Assembly (NCBI RefSeq): GCF_023169945.1
Contig: NZ_AP025591.1
Location: 2,502,501 to 2,566,500, forward strand
Reading direction: 5' to 3'
Length of the DNA: 64,000 nucleotides
From: Anaeromyxobacter oryzae
Lineage (GTDB): Bacteria; Myxococcota; Myxococcia; Myxococcales; Anaeromyxobacteraceae
Shown: positions 16,939 through 25,983 of the stretch, one piece after another
Position numbering within the stretch: position 1 is the stretch's first letter
Layout of the letters: the number at the start of each line of letters is the position of its first letter
Notes under the pieces: generated by a model
Database searches by the model: none
What the model was told of the DNA's origin: nothing
The model's input: the letters and a program-made list of their open reading frames with translations, nothing else
Made by a program: the position numbers and the translations under genes

Positions 16939-18152
16939 CCAGCCAGGCGCGGCCGGTGGGCGGACCCCTGCTCACCCCGACGTTCAAGACGATGCTGTTC
17001 CTCTGGGCCGCGGCGACCGGCGTCGGCGTGGTCCGCTTCACCCACGGGCTCGGCGCGGTCACCGCCATGAGCGACGGGTATCCGTGGGGGCTCTGGATCG
17101 CCTTCGACGTGGTCGTCGGGACCGGGCTCGCGAGCGGCGGCTACGCCATCGCGCTCCTCGTCTTCGTGTTCAACCGCGGCCACTACCACCCGCTCGTGCG
17201 CCCCGCGCTCCTCACGAGCCTGCTCGGCTACGCGGTCGCGGGCGTGGCGGTGTTCTTCGACGTGGGCCGGTACTGGGGCCTCGCGAAGGTCCCGTTCATG
17301 TTCTGGAGCTGGAACGGGACCTCGGTCCTCCTCGAGGTCGCGCTCTGCATGATGATCTACGTCGCGGTGCTGGCGATCGAGCTCGCGCCGGCGCTCCTCG
17401 AGCGGTGGGACGCGGACGGGCGCGGACGGCGCGCGGAGGTGGCGCGGCGCTGGCTGCCGCGGCTCCGGCGCGCGCTGCCGATCGTGATCGCGCTCGGCCT
17501 CGTGCTCCCGACCATGCACCAGTCGAGCCTCGGGGCGCTGCTCCTCGTCGCCGGGACGAAGCTGCACCCGCTCTGGCACACCGGCGCGCTGCCGCTCCTG
17601 TTCCTCCTCACCGCGTTCTCCATGGGGTACGCGGTGCTGTACTTCGAGTCGATCTTCTCGAGCGTCGCCTTCGGGCGGCCGCTCGAGACGAGGCTGCTCG
17701 GGAAGCTCGGCGCGTTCGTCGGCGGGACGATCCTCGCCTTCCTCGCCGTCCGCCTCGCGGCGCTCATCGGCGCGGACCGCGCAGGCCTCGCGTTCACCTC
17801 CGGCACGCGATCGTTCTTCTTCTGGGCGGAGACGCTGCTGTTCCTCGCCGCCGCGGTGCTCTTCCTGCAGCAGTGGGTCCACGCGCGCGCCTCGACGCAG
17901 CTCCAGGCCGCGCTCCTCGCCCTCGCCGCCGGCGCGCTCTACCGGATCGACGCCTTCCTCGTCGCGTTCGATCCGGGCGCGGGCTGGCGGTACTTCCCGT
18001 CGCTCGGCGAGATCGTCATCACGCTCGGGTTCGTCGCGACCGAGACGATGGCCTACCTCGTCGTCGTGCGGCGGTTCCCCATCCTGGCCGGCGTGTCGGC
18101 CCCGGCGCGCGCGGTCGCGCCGGCGCCGCTCTCGCAGGGGGCGGTGTCATGA
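16935..18152 (+). CDS. hybB: Hydrogenase membrane subunit HybB
   Basis: A 405-residue NrfD/HybB protein with about ten membrane helices that links HybA to the quinone pool. It carries the family box HGLGAVTAMSDGYPWGLW near residue 37 and MHQSSLGALLLVAGTK in the middle. The ATG overlaps the hybA stop (ATGA). It is a paralogue of the solo gene at 13492; the two share most motif residues but differ in the loops facing the periplasmic partner. Confidence 0.94.
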   Translation: MTSQARPVGGPLLTPTFKTMLFLWAAATGVGVVRFTHGLGAVTAMSDGYPWGLWIAFDVVVGTGLASGGYAIALLVFVFNRGHYHPLVRPALLTSLLGYAVAGVAVFFDVGRYWGLAKVPFMFWSWNGTSVLLEVALCMMIYVAVLAIELAPALLERWDADGRGRRAEVARRWLPRLRRALPIVIALGLVLPTMHQSSLGALLLVAGTKLHPLWHTGALPLLFLLTAFSMGYAVLYFESIFSSVAFGRPLETRLLGKLGAFVGGTILAFLAVRLAALIGADRAGLAFTSGTRSFFFWAETLLFLAAAVLFLQQWVHARASTQLQAALLALAAGALYRIDAFLVAFDPGAGWRYFPSLGEIVITLGFVATETMAYLVVVRRFPILAGVSAPARAVAPAPLSQGAVS

Positions 18153-19849
18153 CCCAGCGCATCACGATCGATCCGGTCACCCGGATCGAGGGGCACCTCC
18201 GCATCGACCTCGAGGTCGACGGCGGCGTCGTCCGGAAGGCCTGGTCGAGCGGGACGATGTGGCGGGGGATCGAGCTCATCCTCAAGGGCCGGGACCCGCG
18301 CGACGCGTGGGTCTTCACCCAGCGCATCTGCGGCGTCTGCACGACCGTGCACGCCATCGCGTCGGTGCGGGCCGTCGAGAACGCGCTCGGCCTCGCCATC
18401 CCGACGAACGCGCAGCTCATCCGGAACCTGATCGTCGCGGCGCACGCGCTGCACGATCACGTGGTGCACTTCTATCACCTGTCCGCGCTCGACTGGGTCG
18501 ACGTGACGAAGGTGCTCGGCGCGGATCCGGCGGCGGCCTCGAAGCTCGGCGAGTCGCTCTCGGAGTGGCCGGGGAACTCGACCCGCGCCCTCGCGGCGGT
18601 GAAGGAGCGGGTCGCCGGGTTCGTGAAGGCGGGCCAGCTCGGGATCTTCACGAACGGCTACTGGGGCCACCCGGCGATGCGCCTCTCGCCGGAGGTGAAC
18701 CTGCTCGCCGTCGCCCACTACCTCCAGGCGCTCGACGTCCAGCGGAAGGCGAACCAGGCGGTCGCGATCCTCGGCGGGAAGACGCCCAACATCCAGAACC
18801 TCGCGGTGGGCGGCGTCGCGAACGCCATCGACCTCGACAGCGCCTCGGCCCTCAACATGGAGAAGCTGTACCAGGTGAAGGAGATCCTGGACGAGGTGGC
18901 GGCGTTCGTTCACCAGGTCTACGTGCCGGACGTCTGCGCGATCGCCGGCATGTATCCCGAGTGGCTGCGCCACGGCGCGGGCGTGACGAGCTACCTCGCG
19001 GTGCCGGACCTCCCCACCGACGCCGCGGCGACCGCGTTCGACCTCCCGGGCGGCGTCATCGTGGACGGCGACCTCGCGAAGGCGCGGCCGATCAGCTCGT
19101 TCGCCGACCCGACGTTCCGGGACGGCGTCACCGAGTCCATCGCTCGCGCGTTCTACCAGGGCGACTGGACCCGCGGGCCCTTCGCGGAGGAGACGGTGCC
19201 GAAGGTCGGCCCGTGGGATCCCGACGGCAAGTACTCGTGGGTGAAGGCACCGCGGTTCGAGGGGCGGCCGATGCAGGTCGGGCCGCTCGCGCAGGTGCTG
19301 GTCGGCTACGCCACCGGCCACGCGCGGATCCGGGCCTGGGCGGACCGTTGCCTCGCGCTCGCCGGGGCCGTCGCGAAGACCACGCTCTCGCCGGCGGTGC
19401 TCCACTCCACCCTCGGGCGGCACGCGGCGCGGGCGATCCGCGCCGCCGTGATCGCCGAGGCGGCCCAGAAGCACTGGAAGCTCCTCGCCGAGAACATCGG
19501 CAAGGGCGACACGAAGGTGTTCAACGCGCCCACGTTCCCGAAGGGAGAGATCCGCGGGTTCGGGGTCCACGAGGCGCCGCGCGGCACGCTCAGCCACTGG
19601 GTCGTGATCCGCGACGGCAAGATCGAGAACTACCAGGCGGTGGTGCCGTCGACCTGGAACGCCGGCCCGCGCGACGCGCAGGATCGGCCCGGGCCGTACG
19701 AGGCCTCGCTGGTCGGGAACCCCGTCGCGGATCCGAAGCTCCCGCTCGAGGCGCTCCGGACCATCCACTCCTTCGATCCCTGCCTCGCCTGTGCCGTGCA
19801 CACCGTCGACGCCGAGGGGCGTGAGCTCGCCACCGTGCGAGCCGCGTAG
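18149..19849 (+). CDS. hybC: [NiFe] hydrogenase large subunit HybC
   Basis: The 566-residue catalytic subunit with the NiFe(CN)2CO centre. Nickel ligands are the N-terminal RICGVCTTVH (L1) and C-terminal DPCLACAVH (L2) pairs. About 15 residues after the last His (TVDAEG...) form the C-terminal tail that a maturation protease removes once nickel is inserted. ATGA overlap with hybB. It oxidises H2 in the periplasm; a reversible role is possible, as for hydrogenase-2. No hybD protease or hyp accessory genes are in the window, so maturation genes must lie elsewhere. Confidence 0.96.
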   Translation: MTQRITIDPVTRIEGHLRIDLEVDGGVVRKAWSSGTMWRGIELILKGRDPRDAWVFTQRICGVCTTVHAIASVRAVENALGLAIPTNAQLIRNLIVAAHALHDHVVHFYHLSALDWVDVTKVLGADPAAASKLGESLSEWPGNSTRALAAVKERVAGFVKAGQLGIFTNGYWGHPAMRLSPEVNLLAVAHYLQALDVQRKANQAVAILGGKTPNIQNLAVGGVANAIDLDSASALNMEKLYQVKEILDEVAAFVHQVYVPDVCAIAGMYPEWLRHGAGVTSYLAVPDLPTDAAATAFDLPGGVIVDGDLAKARPISSFADPTFRDGVTESIARAFYQGDWTRGPFAEETVPKVGPWDPDGKYSWVKAPRFEGRPMQVGPLAQVLVGYATGHARIRAWADRCLALAGAVAKTTLSPAVLHSTLGRHAARAIRAAVIAEAAQKHWKLLAENIGKGDTKVFNAPTFPKGEIRGFGVHEAPRGTLSHWVVIRDGKIENYQAVVPSTWNAGPRDAQDRPGPYEASLVGNPVADPKLPLEALRTIHSFDPCLACAVHTVDAEGRELATVRAA

Positions 19850-19886
19850 CGTCGGAGCCGCGCGACCCTCCACACGCGCGGGTCCG

Positions 19887-19920
19887 GGGGCCTCCGCATT
19901 CCGCGGAGGCCTCATTTGTT
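19887..19920 (+). terminator. Intrinsic terminator of hyb operon
   Basis: A stem of about 11 bp (19887-19897 with 19903-19913, one G-T wobble, 5-nt loop) followed by ATTTGTT, 37 nt after the hybC stop. Confidence 0.75.
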
Positions 19921-20024
19921 GCGGGGCGTGCCGCCCCGCGAGGCACTGGGCGCGCTCGCCCGTCGAGGAGCGCCGCGGGCGCCGATTCTCGCAGGGCCAC
20001 GTCCGCGTCCGGGAGCGACCTACT

Positions 20025-21086
20025 TCAGCCGGTGTCGGCCGGGAGCGAGGCCTTGCCCGGAGCGTATCTATCCATCCAGTCGTCCCCGAACACCCTCCGC
20101 GCCGAGATGATGTTGTGCGACCTGCAGGCGATCCGGACGTTCTCGACGGTCGACGCTCCGCCGAGCGCGACCGGCTCGATGTGATCGAATTCCAGCTGGT
20201 GGGTGGAGCCGCAGATCTCGCCGGAGGGCAGCCGGAACTGGCAGCGGCCGCCGTCCCGCTCCATCACCGCCCGCTTCACGTGCGCCGGGATGTGGTCGCA
20301 CTTCGCCGGCCGCGGGGTCTTCCGTGGCTTCGCGACGAGGCCCTTCCGCTTCGCGGCCTTCTCGAGGAGGAGGTCGAGGCCAGCCTCGAGGAGCTCCTCC
20401 TCCGTTGCGCCTGGGCGCGCGTGGGAGAGTGCATCCTTTGCCGCCTGGAGCTTCTCGAGGAAGCGATCGGAGACGGTGAGGTGGAACCGGCGCAGGTCCG
20501 CGGTGAGAGGAACGACCTCGGCGGGCCTCGGCGTGGGGGCAGAAGCATCCACTTCACGCTTAGTGAGTTCGCCTGACGAACCGGACGTGCGGTTCCCCGC
20601 CGGCCCGGCTTCGAGCGGGAGAGTCGGAGTCGTGGAGGCGGGGCCGGCGGCGAACTCGGAGGTCCGCACCGGACAGACGATGGTCCGGGTCGGAGGCGCG
20701 GGGTGCGGCTGGAGTTCCGCGACGACCTCCATCGCCTCTCGCCGGGAGAGTCCGAAGAACCGGGGCAGCACGGTCTCCCAGTTCTGCGCGGTGACCACCC
20801 GGGCGGCCTCGACGATGGAGGTCAGGCACAGCCGACCCTCGCCGAGCGCGTCGCCCACCGCGGGCACCTGCTGGATCAGCTCCGCCGCGACCTTGCGGTA
20901 CTGGGCCGCCGCCTTGGAGAGCCGAAGCTCGCGGTGGAGGTACGCGAAGAGCGAGGCGTGCCCGAGCGTCATCCACGCCCGGCGCCGGTCGAAGTCGGCG
21001 AGGGCGACGAGGAACGCGCCGAGGGCGGAGTGCTCGCAGCGGAGGAGGGAGGCGAGGTTCGCGGAGAGGGCGCGTGCGGTGTCCAT
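20025..21086 (-). CDS. HNH endonuclease-domain protein (DUF222-like N-terminus)
   Basis: A 353-residue protein. The N-terminal half has the all-helical pattern seen before many HNH domains (FDRRRAWMTLGHASLFAYL, then a run ending in GDALGEGRLCLTSI). The C-terminus carries a full HNH nuclease motif: GRCQF, LEFDHIEPVALGGA, VENVRIACRSHN, with Cys residues for a structural zinc. Such proteins occur in many copies in Anaeromyxobacter and actinobacteria; their role (selfish element, repair or defence) is unsettled. The start at 21086 is where homology begins; the frame stays open upstream without recognisable sequence and the ribosome site is weak. Confidence 0.75.
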   Translation of the reverse strand: MDTARALSANLASLLRCEHSALGAFLVALADFDRRRAWMTLGHASLFAYLHRELRLSKAAAQYRKVAAELIQQVPAVGDALGEGRLCLTSIVEAARVVTAQNWETVLPRFFGLSRREAMEVVAELQPHPAPPTRTIVCPVRTSEFAAGPASTTPTLPLEAGPAGNRTSGSSGELTKREVDASAPTPRPAEVVPLTADLRRFHLTVSDRFLEKLQAAKDALSHARPGATEEELLEAGLDLLLEKAAKRKGLVAKPRKTPRPAKCDHIPAHVKRAVMERDGGRCQFRLPSGEICGSTHQLEFDHIEPVALGGASTVENVRIACRSHNIISARRVFGDDWMDRYAPGKASLPADTG

Positions 21087-21837
21087 GAAGAGCACTCTCG
21101 CACGCGTTTTCGACGCTTCGTGGAACGCGCGGGAACGGCCCGTTGACGCGCGGACGCGGAGGGGCGCCGCGCGGACCCTCGGCCATTTCCAGCGCAGCAC
21201 GCCGGCGAACCAGCGCTCCAGCAGCGCCGTTCTCGCGTGAGCTCGAGCGCGAGCGGCGATTTTCGCCCGCCCTGCGTCAAGCGCAGAGTGAAGTTCCCGT
21301 TGGGTGCGGCCGAATTTCATCCGCGCTACGCCGGCAGCGGTGCGGAGGGGGTCCACTGAGGGTTCATCTGGCGAACCGGTGCCTTGTCGGTCCACGACTC
21401 GGCACACGGGCCCCTCGTCGCATCGTTCGAATCGAAGGCCTCTCCGCGGGGACGTTCCCCCGCGCGCGCGCCCCGCTGCTCGGCTACAGCTCCGGATGAC
21501 CGGCGTTGCAGCACAGGCTTCTTGTGGGCCGATCCACACCGCGACGTCCCGTCCACGCGGCTCCGCCCCGGCCGTCCCCGTCTTCTCAGCCCCTTCCCCG
21601 CTCATCTGCCAGCCACGAAGGTCCCCGCGATCACTATCGCCGACGCGCCGACCCTCGCGGAGACATGTGATGAATCGTCAGGGCCGCGCCCCCGCCCCGG
21701 CTGCGCCGGGGCCCCACCCCTGCAGAGCGCGCGGGGCCCACCCCTGCTCCGCGGTGCCCGTGACCTCGCTCGCCTCGCTTCGCGAGGTTCGCGCGAGGTC
21801 CCCACCCCCTCGCACCGGTGCGCTAGGCTCGCCCCCC
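21087..21837. repeat. Non-coding spacer with nested hairpins
   Basis: Divergent spacer of about 750 bp with no supported gene. Its right end holds compact palindromes: CCCCGGC/GCCGGGG (21696-21702, 21706-21712), a repeated GGCCCACCCCTGC-type phrase, and a nested structure with outer arms 21762-21769 and 21793-21800 and inner arms 21773-21778 and 21782-21787. The nested hairpin ends 38 nt before the hydrolase start and could affect its expression. Confidence 0.4.
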
Positions 21838-22644
21838 GTGAGGCCGCGCACCGTGCTCGCCGGAACCTTCCTCTTCGCAGCCCTGCTCCTCGCCGCGCTC
21901 TTCCTGCTCCAGCGGCGGCTCCTGTACTTCCCGGACCGGATGTCCGAGGACGACGCCGTCCGCGCGGCGAGCCACGCCGGCGCGGTCCCATGGCGCGACG
22001 ACGCCGGGCGGCTCCGCGGCTGGCGCCTCGCACGGCCGCCGCGCGATCCGCGCGCGGTCGCGCTCGTGCTCCATGGGAACGCGGGCTCCGCGCTGGACCG
22101 GCTCCACTACGCGCGCGCCCTCTCCCCGCGCGGCGTCGACGTCGCGATCCTCGAGTACCCGGGCTACGGCGCGCGGCCCGGGGCGCCCGCGCTCGCCTCG
22201 CTCGAGGCGGCCGCGATCGAGGCGGTGGACGCGCTCGCGCGCGAGGGGCGGCCGGTGTGGCTCGTGGGCGAGAGCCTCGGGAGCGGCGTCGCCGGGCGGA
22301 CCGCCGCCGCACGGCCGGACGCCGTCCGCGGCCTGGTCCTCGTGACCCCCTACGCGGATCTCGCCGCCGTCGCCCGCCTCCACTACCCCATCGTCCCGCC
22401 CTGGCTCCTCCGCGACCGCTTCCGTCCCGCGCGCGACCTCGCGGCCTTCCGCGGGCCGGCGGTGGTGCTCGTCGCCGGCGCCGACGAGGTGGTCGGCCCG
22501 GCGGAGGGGCGGCGGCTCTTCGCGGCGCTCCCCGGGCCGAAGCGGCTCGTCGAGCAGCCCGGCGCGACGCACAACGGGATCGACCTCGCCTCGCCCGCGC
22601 TGTGGGACGAGGTGGTCGCATTCCTCGACCACGGCGGCGGGTAG
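21838..22644 (+). CDS. Membrane-anchored alpha/beta hydrolase (BEM46/YfhR-like)
   Basis: A 268-residue serine hydrolase. An N-terminal hydrophobic anchor (about residues 6-24) is followed by QRRLLYFPDRM, the usual entry to this family. The oxyanion loop HGNAGS, nucleophile elbow GESLGSG, acid in AGADEVV and catalytic His in THNGID are in the right order. Substrate unknown; relatives are esterases or lipases facing the periplasm or membrane. The GTG at 21838 is the start that gives a clean signal-anchor. The next small gene begins at the base after its stop codon. Confidence 0.82.
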   Translation: MRPRTVLAGTFLFAALLLAALFLLQRRLLYFPDRMSEDDAVRAASHAGAVPWRDDAGRLRGWRLARPPRDPRAVALVLHGNAGSALDRLHYARALSPRGVDVAILEYPGYGARPGAPALASLEAAAIEAVDALAREGRPVWLVGESLGSGVAGRTAAARPDAVRGLVLVTPYADLAAVARLHYPIVPPWLLRDRFRPARDLAAFRGPAVVLVAGADEVVGPAEGRRLFAALPGPKRLVEQPGATHNGIDLASPALWDEVVAFLDHGGG

Positions 22645-22842
22645 ATGCCGCGCGGGCTCACCTCACCGCTCCTCCTCGCCGGTGTCGCCCTCGGCATCGC
22701 GATGGCGCTCGGCGGCGCCGGCGCGATCCGCGCGATCCACCGCACCGAGGCCCTCGTCCTCGGCGCGTCGCTCGCCGCCGGGCTCGCGGTGTTCGCCCGC
22801 GAGGCGCGCCGGCTCGCGCGCGCCGCGGGGCTCGGCGCCTGA
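22645..22842 (+). CDS. Small membrane protein, function unknown
   Basis: A 65-residue protein with two short hydrophobic stretches (about residues 7-25 and 36-50). Its ATG directly follows the hydrolase stop with no gap, implying translational coupling. Its stop codon is part of an 8-bp inverted repeat (22840-22847 with 22885-22892) whose other arm contains the stop codon of the convergent cupredoxin gene. No family recognised. Confidence 0.5.
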   Translation: MPRGLTSPLLLAGVALGIAMALGGAGAIRAIHRTEALVLGASLAAGLAVFAREARRLARAAGLGA

Positions 22843-22889
22843 CGCGCGTCCCTCCGCGGCCCGCATCGAGGCCCGCGCCGCGGTGCGCG

Positions 22890-23372
22890 TCAGTACATGC
22901 CGCCCCCGCCCCCACTCCCGCCGCCGCCCGGCGCCGCGGGCCCGGGCCCGGCCGGTGCGCCGGTCTTGACCGTCACCGTCCCGGTGGGAGTGGCCATCGT
23001 GCTCGTGTGGACCCGGCAGTAGTACGGCACGACCGTGCCCTCGGGCGCGTTCGCCGGCAGCGTGAAGCTCTTCTCCGTCGTGAAGAGCCCCGTGTCGAAC
23101 GAGACGCCCGCGACCCCGCCCGGCACGAAGGCGCCCGCACGATCCTCGCTCGTCACCGAGTGCGAGATCCCGTCCTGGTTCACGACGGTGACGGTCGCGC
23201 CCGGCGGCACGTCGAGGTTCACCGGCGAGAACGCCATCCCGAAGATGGTGATGTAGTAGCCGGGCGGCCGCGAGGTCGACGGCCTCGGGTTGCTCGACGA
23301 GCTCCCCCCACAGCCGGCCGAGACGCCCGCCGCGACGATCGCGGCGAGCGCGAGGCTTGTCTTGGTGCGCAT
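22890..23372 (-). CDS. Cupredoxin-domain lipoprotein
   Basis: A 160-residue exported copper protein. The signal peptide ends in a lipobox (VSAGC, lipidated Cys21). The plastocyanin-like domain shows type-1 copper ligands in order: His71 (ISHSV), Cys119, His122 and Met126 (YYCRVHTSTM). A low-complexity Gly-rich tail closes the protein (GGGGSGGGGGMY). It probably carries electrons or binds copper at the outer face of a membrane. No redox partner is adjacent. The gene stands alone, converging on the small membrane protein. Confidence 0.85.
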   Translation of the reverse strand: MRTKTSLALAAIVAAGVSAGCGGSSSSNPRPSTSRPPGYYITIFGMAFSPVNLDVPPGATVTVVNQDGISHSVTSEDRAGAFVPGGVAGVSFDTGLFTTEKSFTLPANAPEGTVVPYYCRVHTSTMATPTGTVTVKTGAPAGPGPAAPGGGGSGGGGGMY

Positions 23373-23521
23373 GGTGCTCCCTTCCCGCGGGCGCGCCGCG
23401 AAGCAGCGAACACCCGCTGTCGTGCTAGACGCGCGACGGGCGCGACCGAGCGCCGCGAACATGCACGCGGACCCAAGGAGGGGGCATGGCGAGCACGCGT
23501 TCATCCTCGGCGCGGCCGAGG

Positions 23522-24187
23522 TCAGCGCGGCGCGCGTCCGACGAACACGACGTGACGGGCGCCGCTCCCGGGCCGGGCGGGGACCGCGACCGCCTCGGCG
23601 TCGAGGCCAGCTGCGCGCAGCCGCGCGAGGTAGCGCTCGTCGGGCCCAGCGGACCAGACCGCGACGACGCCGCCCGCCCGGAGGGCGCCGGCGCAGGCGG
23701 CGACGCCGGCGGGGCCGTAGAGCCGGTCGTTCGCGGCGTGCGCGAGGGCGGACGGCCCGTTGTCGACGTCGAGCAGGATCGCGTCGAGGCTCCGGCGCGT
23801 GACCGCGAGCCGCGCGACGACATCGCCGACCTCGAGCGACACGCGGCGATCGTCGAGCGGCCTGCCGGCGAGGTCGCCGAGGGCGCCGCGGCTCCACTCC
23901 GCGAGCGCGGGGACCAGCTCGACGACGGTCACCCGGCACGCCTCCGGCACGCGGTCGAGCGCCGCGCGCAGGGTGAAGCCCATCCCCAGCCCGCCGACGA
24001 GGACCGCGCGGGGATGCTCCACGCGGCCGAGCGCCGTCGCGGCGAGCGCCTCCTCGGAGCCGTGCTGGCGGCTCGTCATGAGCACGCGCCCCGCGGCCCG
24101 GATGGCCCACTCGCCGCCGCGGCGGGCGAGCACGAGCTCCGCGCCGTCCGGCGCCGTCGCGCGGTCGATCGTCTCCCACGGGATCAC
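23522..24187 (-). CDS. Spermidine synthase-like SAM-fold protein
   Basis: A 221-residue Rossmann-fold protein. The nucleotide loop (LVGGLGMGFTLRAAL), acidic strand end (VTVVELVPALAEW) and LLDVDNGPSAL fit the spermidine synthase/methyltransferase superfamily. It is shorter than true SpeE (about 280 residues) and the decarboxy-SAM and putrescine sites are not obvious, so polyamine synthesis is uncertain. Many bacterial genes of this form have no known product. Monocistronic; the ATG at 24187 is the first possible. Confidence 0.68.
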   Translation of the reverse strand: MIPWETIDRATAPDGAELVLARRGGEWAIRAAGRVLMTSRQHGSEEALAATALGRVEHPRAVLVGGLGMGFTLRAALDRVPEACRVTVVELVPALAEWSRGALGDLAGRPLDDRRVSLEVGDVVARLAVTRRSLDAILLDVDNGPSALAHAANDRLYGPAGVAACAGALRAGGVVAVWSAGPDERYLARLRAAGLDAEAVAVPARPGSGARHVVFVGRAPR

Positions 24188-24323
24188 CTGCGGACTCTAC
24201 CCGCGCTCGCCCCTTCGAGCACGAACGACGCGCACGCGACCGACGGCGCGCCGGAACCGGGTGCGACGAGGAGCACCCGGAACCGACGCTCGTGAACCCG
24301 GATCGACGTGATGTCCTCGATCG

Positions 24324-25394
24324 TCACCGGGCGGCGAGCCCGACCGCCTGAGGAGGAAGGTCCGAGGCGGCCTCTCCGAGCGGTGCCAGGCTGCCATCGG
24401 CCGCGACGGTGAACGCCTGGATGGCCTGGTGGTTCGGATCGATCACGTACAGGAACCGGTCACCCGCCGAGAGCGCCGTGTCGAGCGCCTTCCCTCCGGG
24501 GATCACCCCGGCCGTCCCGTCACGCAGCGTCAAGGTGCCGCGCGCGTCGACGAGGTAGCTCGAGACCGTGCCGCTGCCGGCGTTCGCCACGAAGACGCGC
24601 CGCCCGTCGCTCGTGGCGACGACCCAGCACGGCGCGCGCCCACCGTCCGAGACGGTGGCGCTCACCAGCTCCAGCTCGCCGCCCTCGAGATCGTACGACG
24701 AGACGCTGCCGCCGCCGGCCTCAGACACCGCGAGGATGTCGCGGCGCGTGAAGGCGAACCCGAAGGGCGTCGCGCCCGCGGAGGGCGACGGGCTCGGTCC
24801 GGCGGCTCGCCCATCCTCGCCCATGCGGTACAGGCTGATCGTCTGGCTTGCCTTCTCGGTCACCGCGAGGGTCCGACCCGAGGCGTCGAAGCCGATCTGC
24901 GCCGGACCCGTGCCCGCCGCGCTGAGCGGCAACACCGAACCCGGTACCGGCCGCAGCGCACCGTCCTCGTCGAGGCGCAACCCGGCGATGTTGCCGTCGC
25001 CGCCCGCATCGAGGACGTAGACGAGGCCGTCGTGCTCGGCGACGCTCACCGGGAGCGCGCCGCCCGAGGAGACACGGGACGTCTGGGTCAGCCGGGCGCC
25101 GTGGACCCGGAACACGGAGATCTCGTCGGAGCCGGCGTCGACGACGAGGAGGAAGCGCCCATCTCCGGTGAGCGTGACCGCGCCCTGGGAGCCGAGGACG
25201 CCCTCGCCACCTCCGGACCCCTTTCCGCCGGTGGGGAACGTCCCCTCGAGGTGGAGCGAGCCGTCGTCGGCGCGGCTGAAGGCGAGGACCGAGTTGGCGG
25301 TGGCGTCGTCCGAGATCGTGAACACGGCGCCAGCGGCCATCGCGTGCGTGGCGACGGCCGAGAAGAGCGCCGCTGCGACCAGCTTTGTATCCAT
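24324..25394 (-). CDS. Exported beta-propeller, lactonase-like (PF10282 type)
   Basis: A 356-residue protein with a Sec signal (residues about 1-20, ending AMAAGA) and seven or so repeated blade motifs of the form GRxLxV..SxxISxF/Y (for example GRFLLVVDAGSDEISVFRV and RRVFVANAGSGTVSSYLV). This matches the 6-phosphogluconolactonase/YncE-like propeller group, most of which have no proven enzyme activity. With a signal peptide it should be periplasmic, which argues against a role in the pentose phosphate path. The ATG at 25394 follows a GGAGATGG stretch. A broken LysR gene lies just upstream on the other strand. Confidence 0.8.
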   Translation of the reverse strand: MDTKLVAAALFSAVATHAMAAGAVFTISDDATANSVLAFSRADDGSLHLEGTFPTGGKGSGGGEGVLGSQGAVTLTGDGRFLLVVDAGSDEISVFRVHGARLTQTSRVSSGGALPVSVAEHDGLVYVLDAGGDGNIAGLRLDEDGALRPVPGSVLPLSAAGTGPAQIGFDASGRTLAVTEKASQTISLYRMGEDGRAAGPSPSPSAGATPFGFAFTRRDILAVSEAGGGSVSSYDLEGGELELVSATVSDGGRAPCWVVATSDGRRVFVANAGSGTVSSYLVDARGTLTLRDGTAGVIPGGKALDTALSAGDRFLYVIDPNHQAIQAFTVAADGSLAPLGEAASDLPPQAVGLAAR

Positions 25395-25543
25395 GTCCGT
25401 CCATCTCCGTGCAAGAGGTTGCCTCGCATCAGTGCGCGGCGCGCGTCCGCCGTTACACGGCTCGACAAGCTCCCTCACGTCGCGACCCGGCCTCCGTCGA
25501 TGGCCAGCGTCGCGCATCGACTCCGCGTCGGTCGTCGCGCTGA

Positions 25544-25750
25544 ACCTCTGCGCTCGTGGACGTCTTTCCCTCTCACGAGGTGACGGCGACGGATTTCGAG
25601 TCGTCGCTCTGGATCGCCTATCCGCCCCGGTCGCAGCTTCCGCTCGAGGTCCGGGTGTTCGTCGATCACCTGCGCGAGATCTTCCGCGAAGGCCCGCCGT
25701 GGGAGCGCCGGCCGGGGAAGCACGACGTCTCGAGGTCGGGGGAGACCTGA
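25544..25750 (+). pseudogene. LysR-family regulator, C-terminal remnant only
   Basis: The frame after a stop at 25541-25543 encodes about 68 residues that read as the extreme C-terminus of a LysR effector domain (LVDVFPSHE, SSLWIAYPPRSQLPLEVRVF, VDHLREIF). The DNA-binding domain and most of the effector domain are absent: the 150 bp upstream, in any frame, show no LysR-like sequence before the propeller gene begins on the other strand. A GTG exists at 25556, but no functional regulator could result. The gene was probably truncated by a deletion that fused this spot to the propeller promoter region. The rest of the gap 25395-25983 shows no gene. Confidence 0.7.
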
Positions 25751-25983
25751 ACACGAGGTCGGCGGGACCGCCGAGTCGTGCCGGTCCGGCGGCGGCGAGG
25801 CACGTCGAGCCCGATCCTCGCGAGCACGCCGCCGGGGGTGCGGCGATGCGGGCGCGCCTCAGCACGGTTCCCCATGTGGGTCGCGTCCTCGAATCCGTAG
25901 GGCCGCGTGGCGCCCGCGCGATCAAGACGAGGGCACCGCTCTTGTCACCGGCCGTCCCGCCGGGACGGCCGGGAGGAGGCCGG

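Noticed and set aside
25556..25750. A genuine 64-aa gene starting at GTG 25556
   Set aside because: The sequence is the tail end of a LysR effector domain and begins in the middle of a domain; a functional small protein is unlikely.
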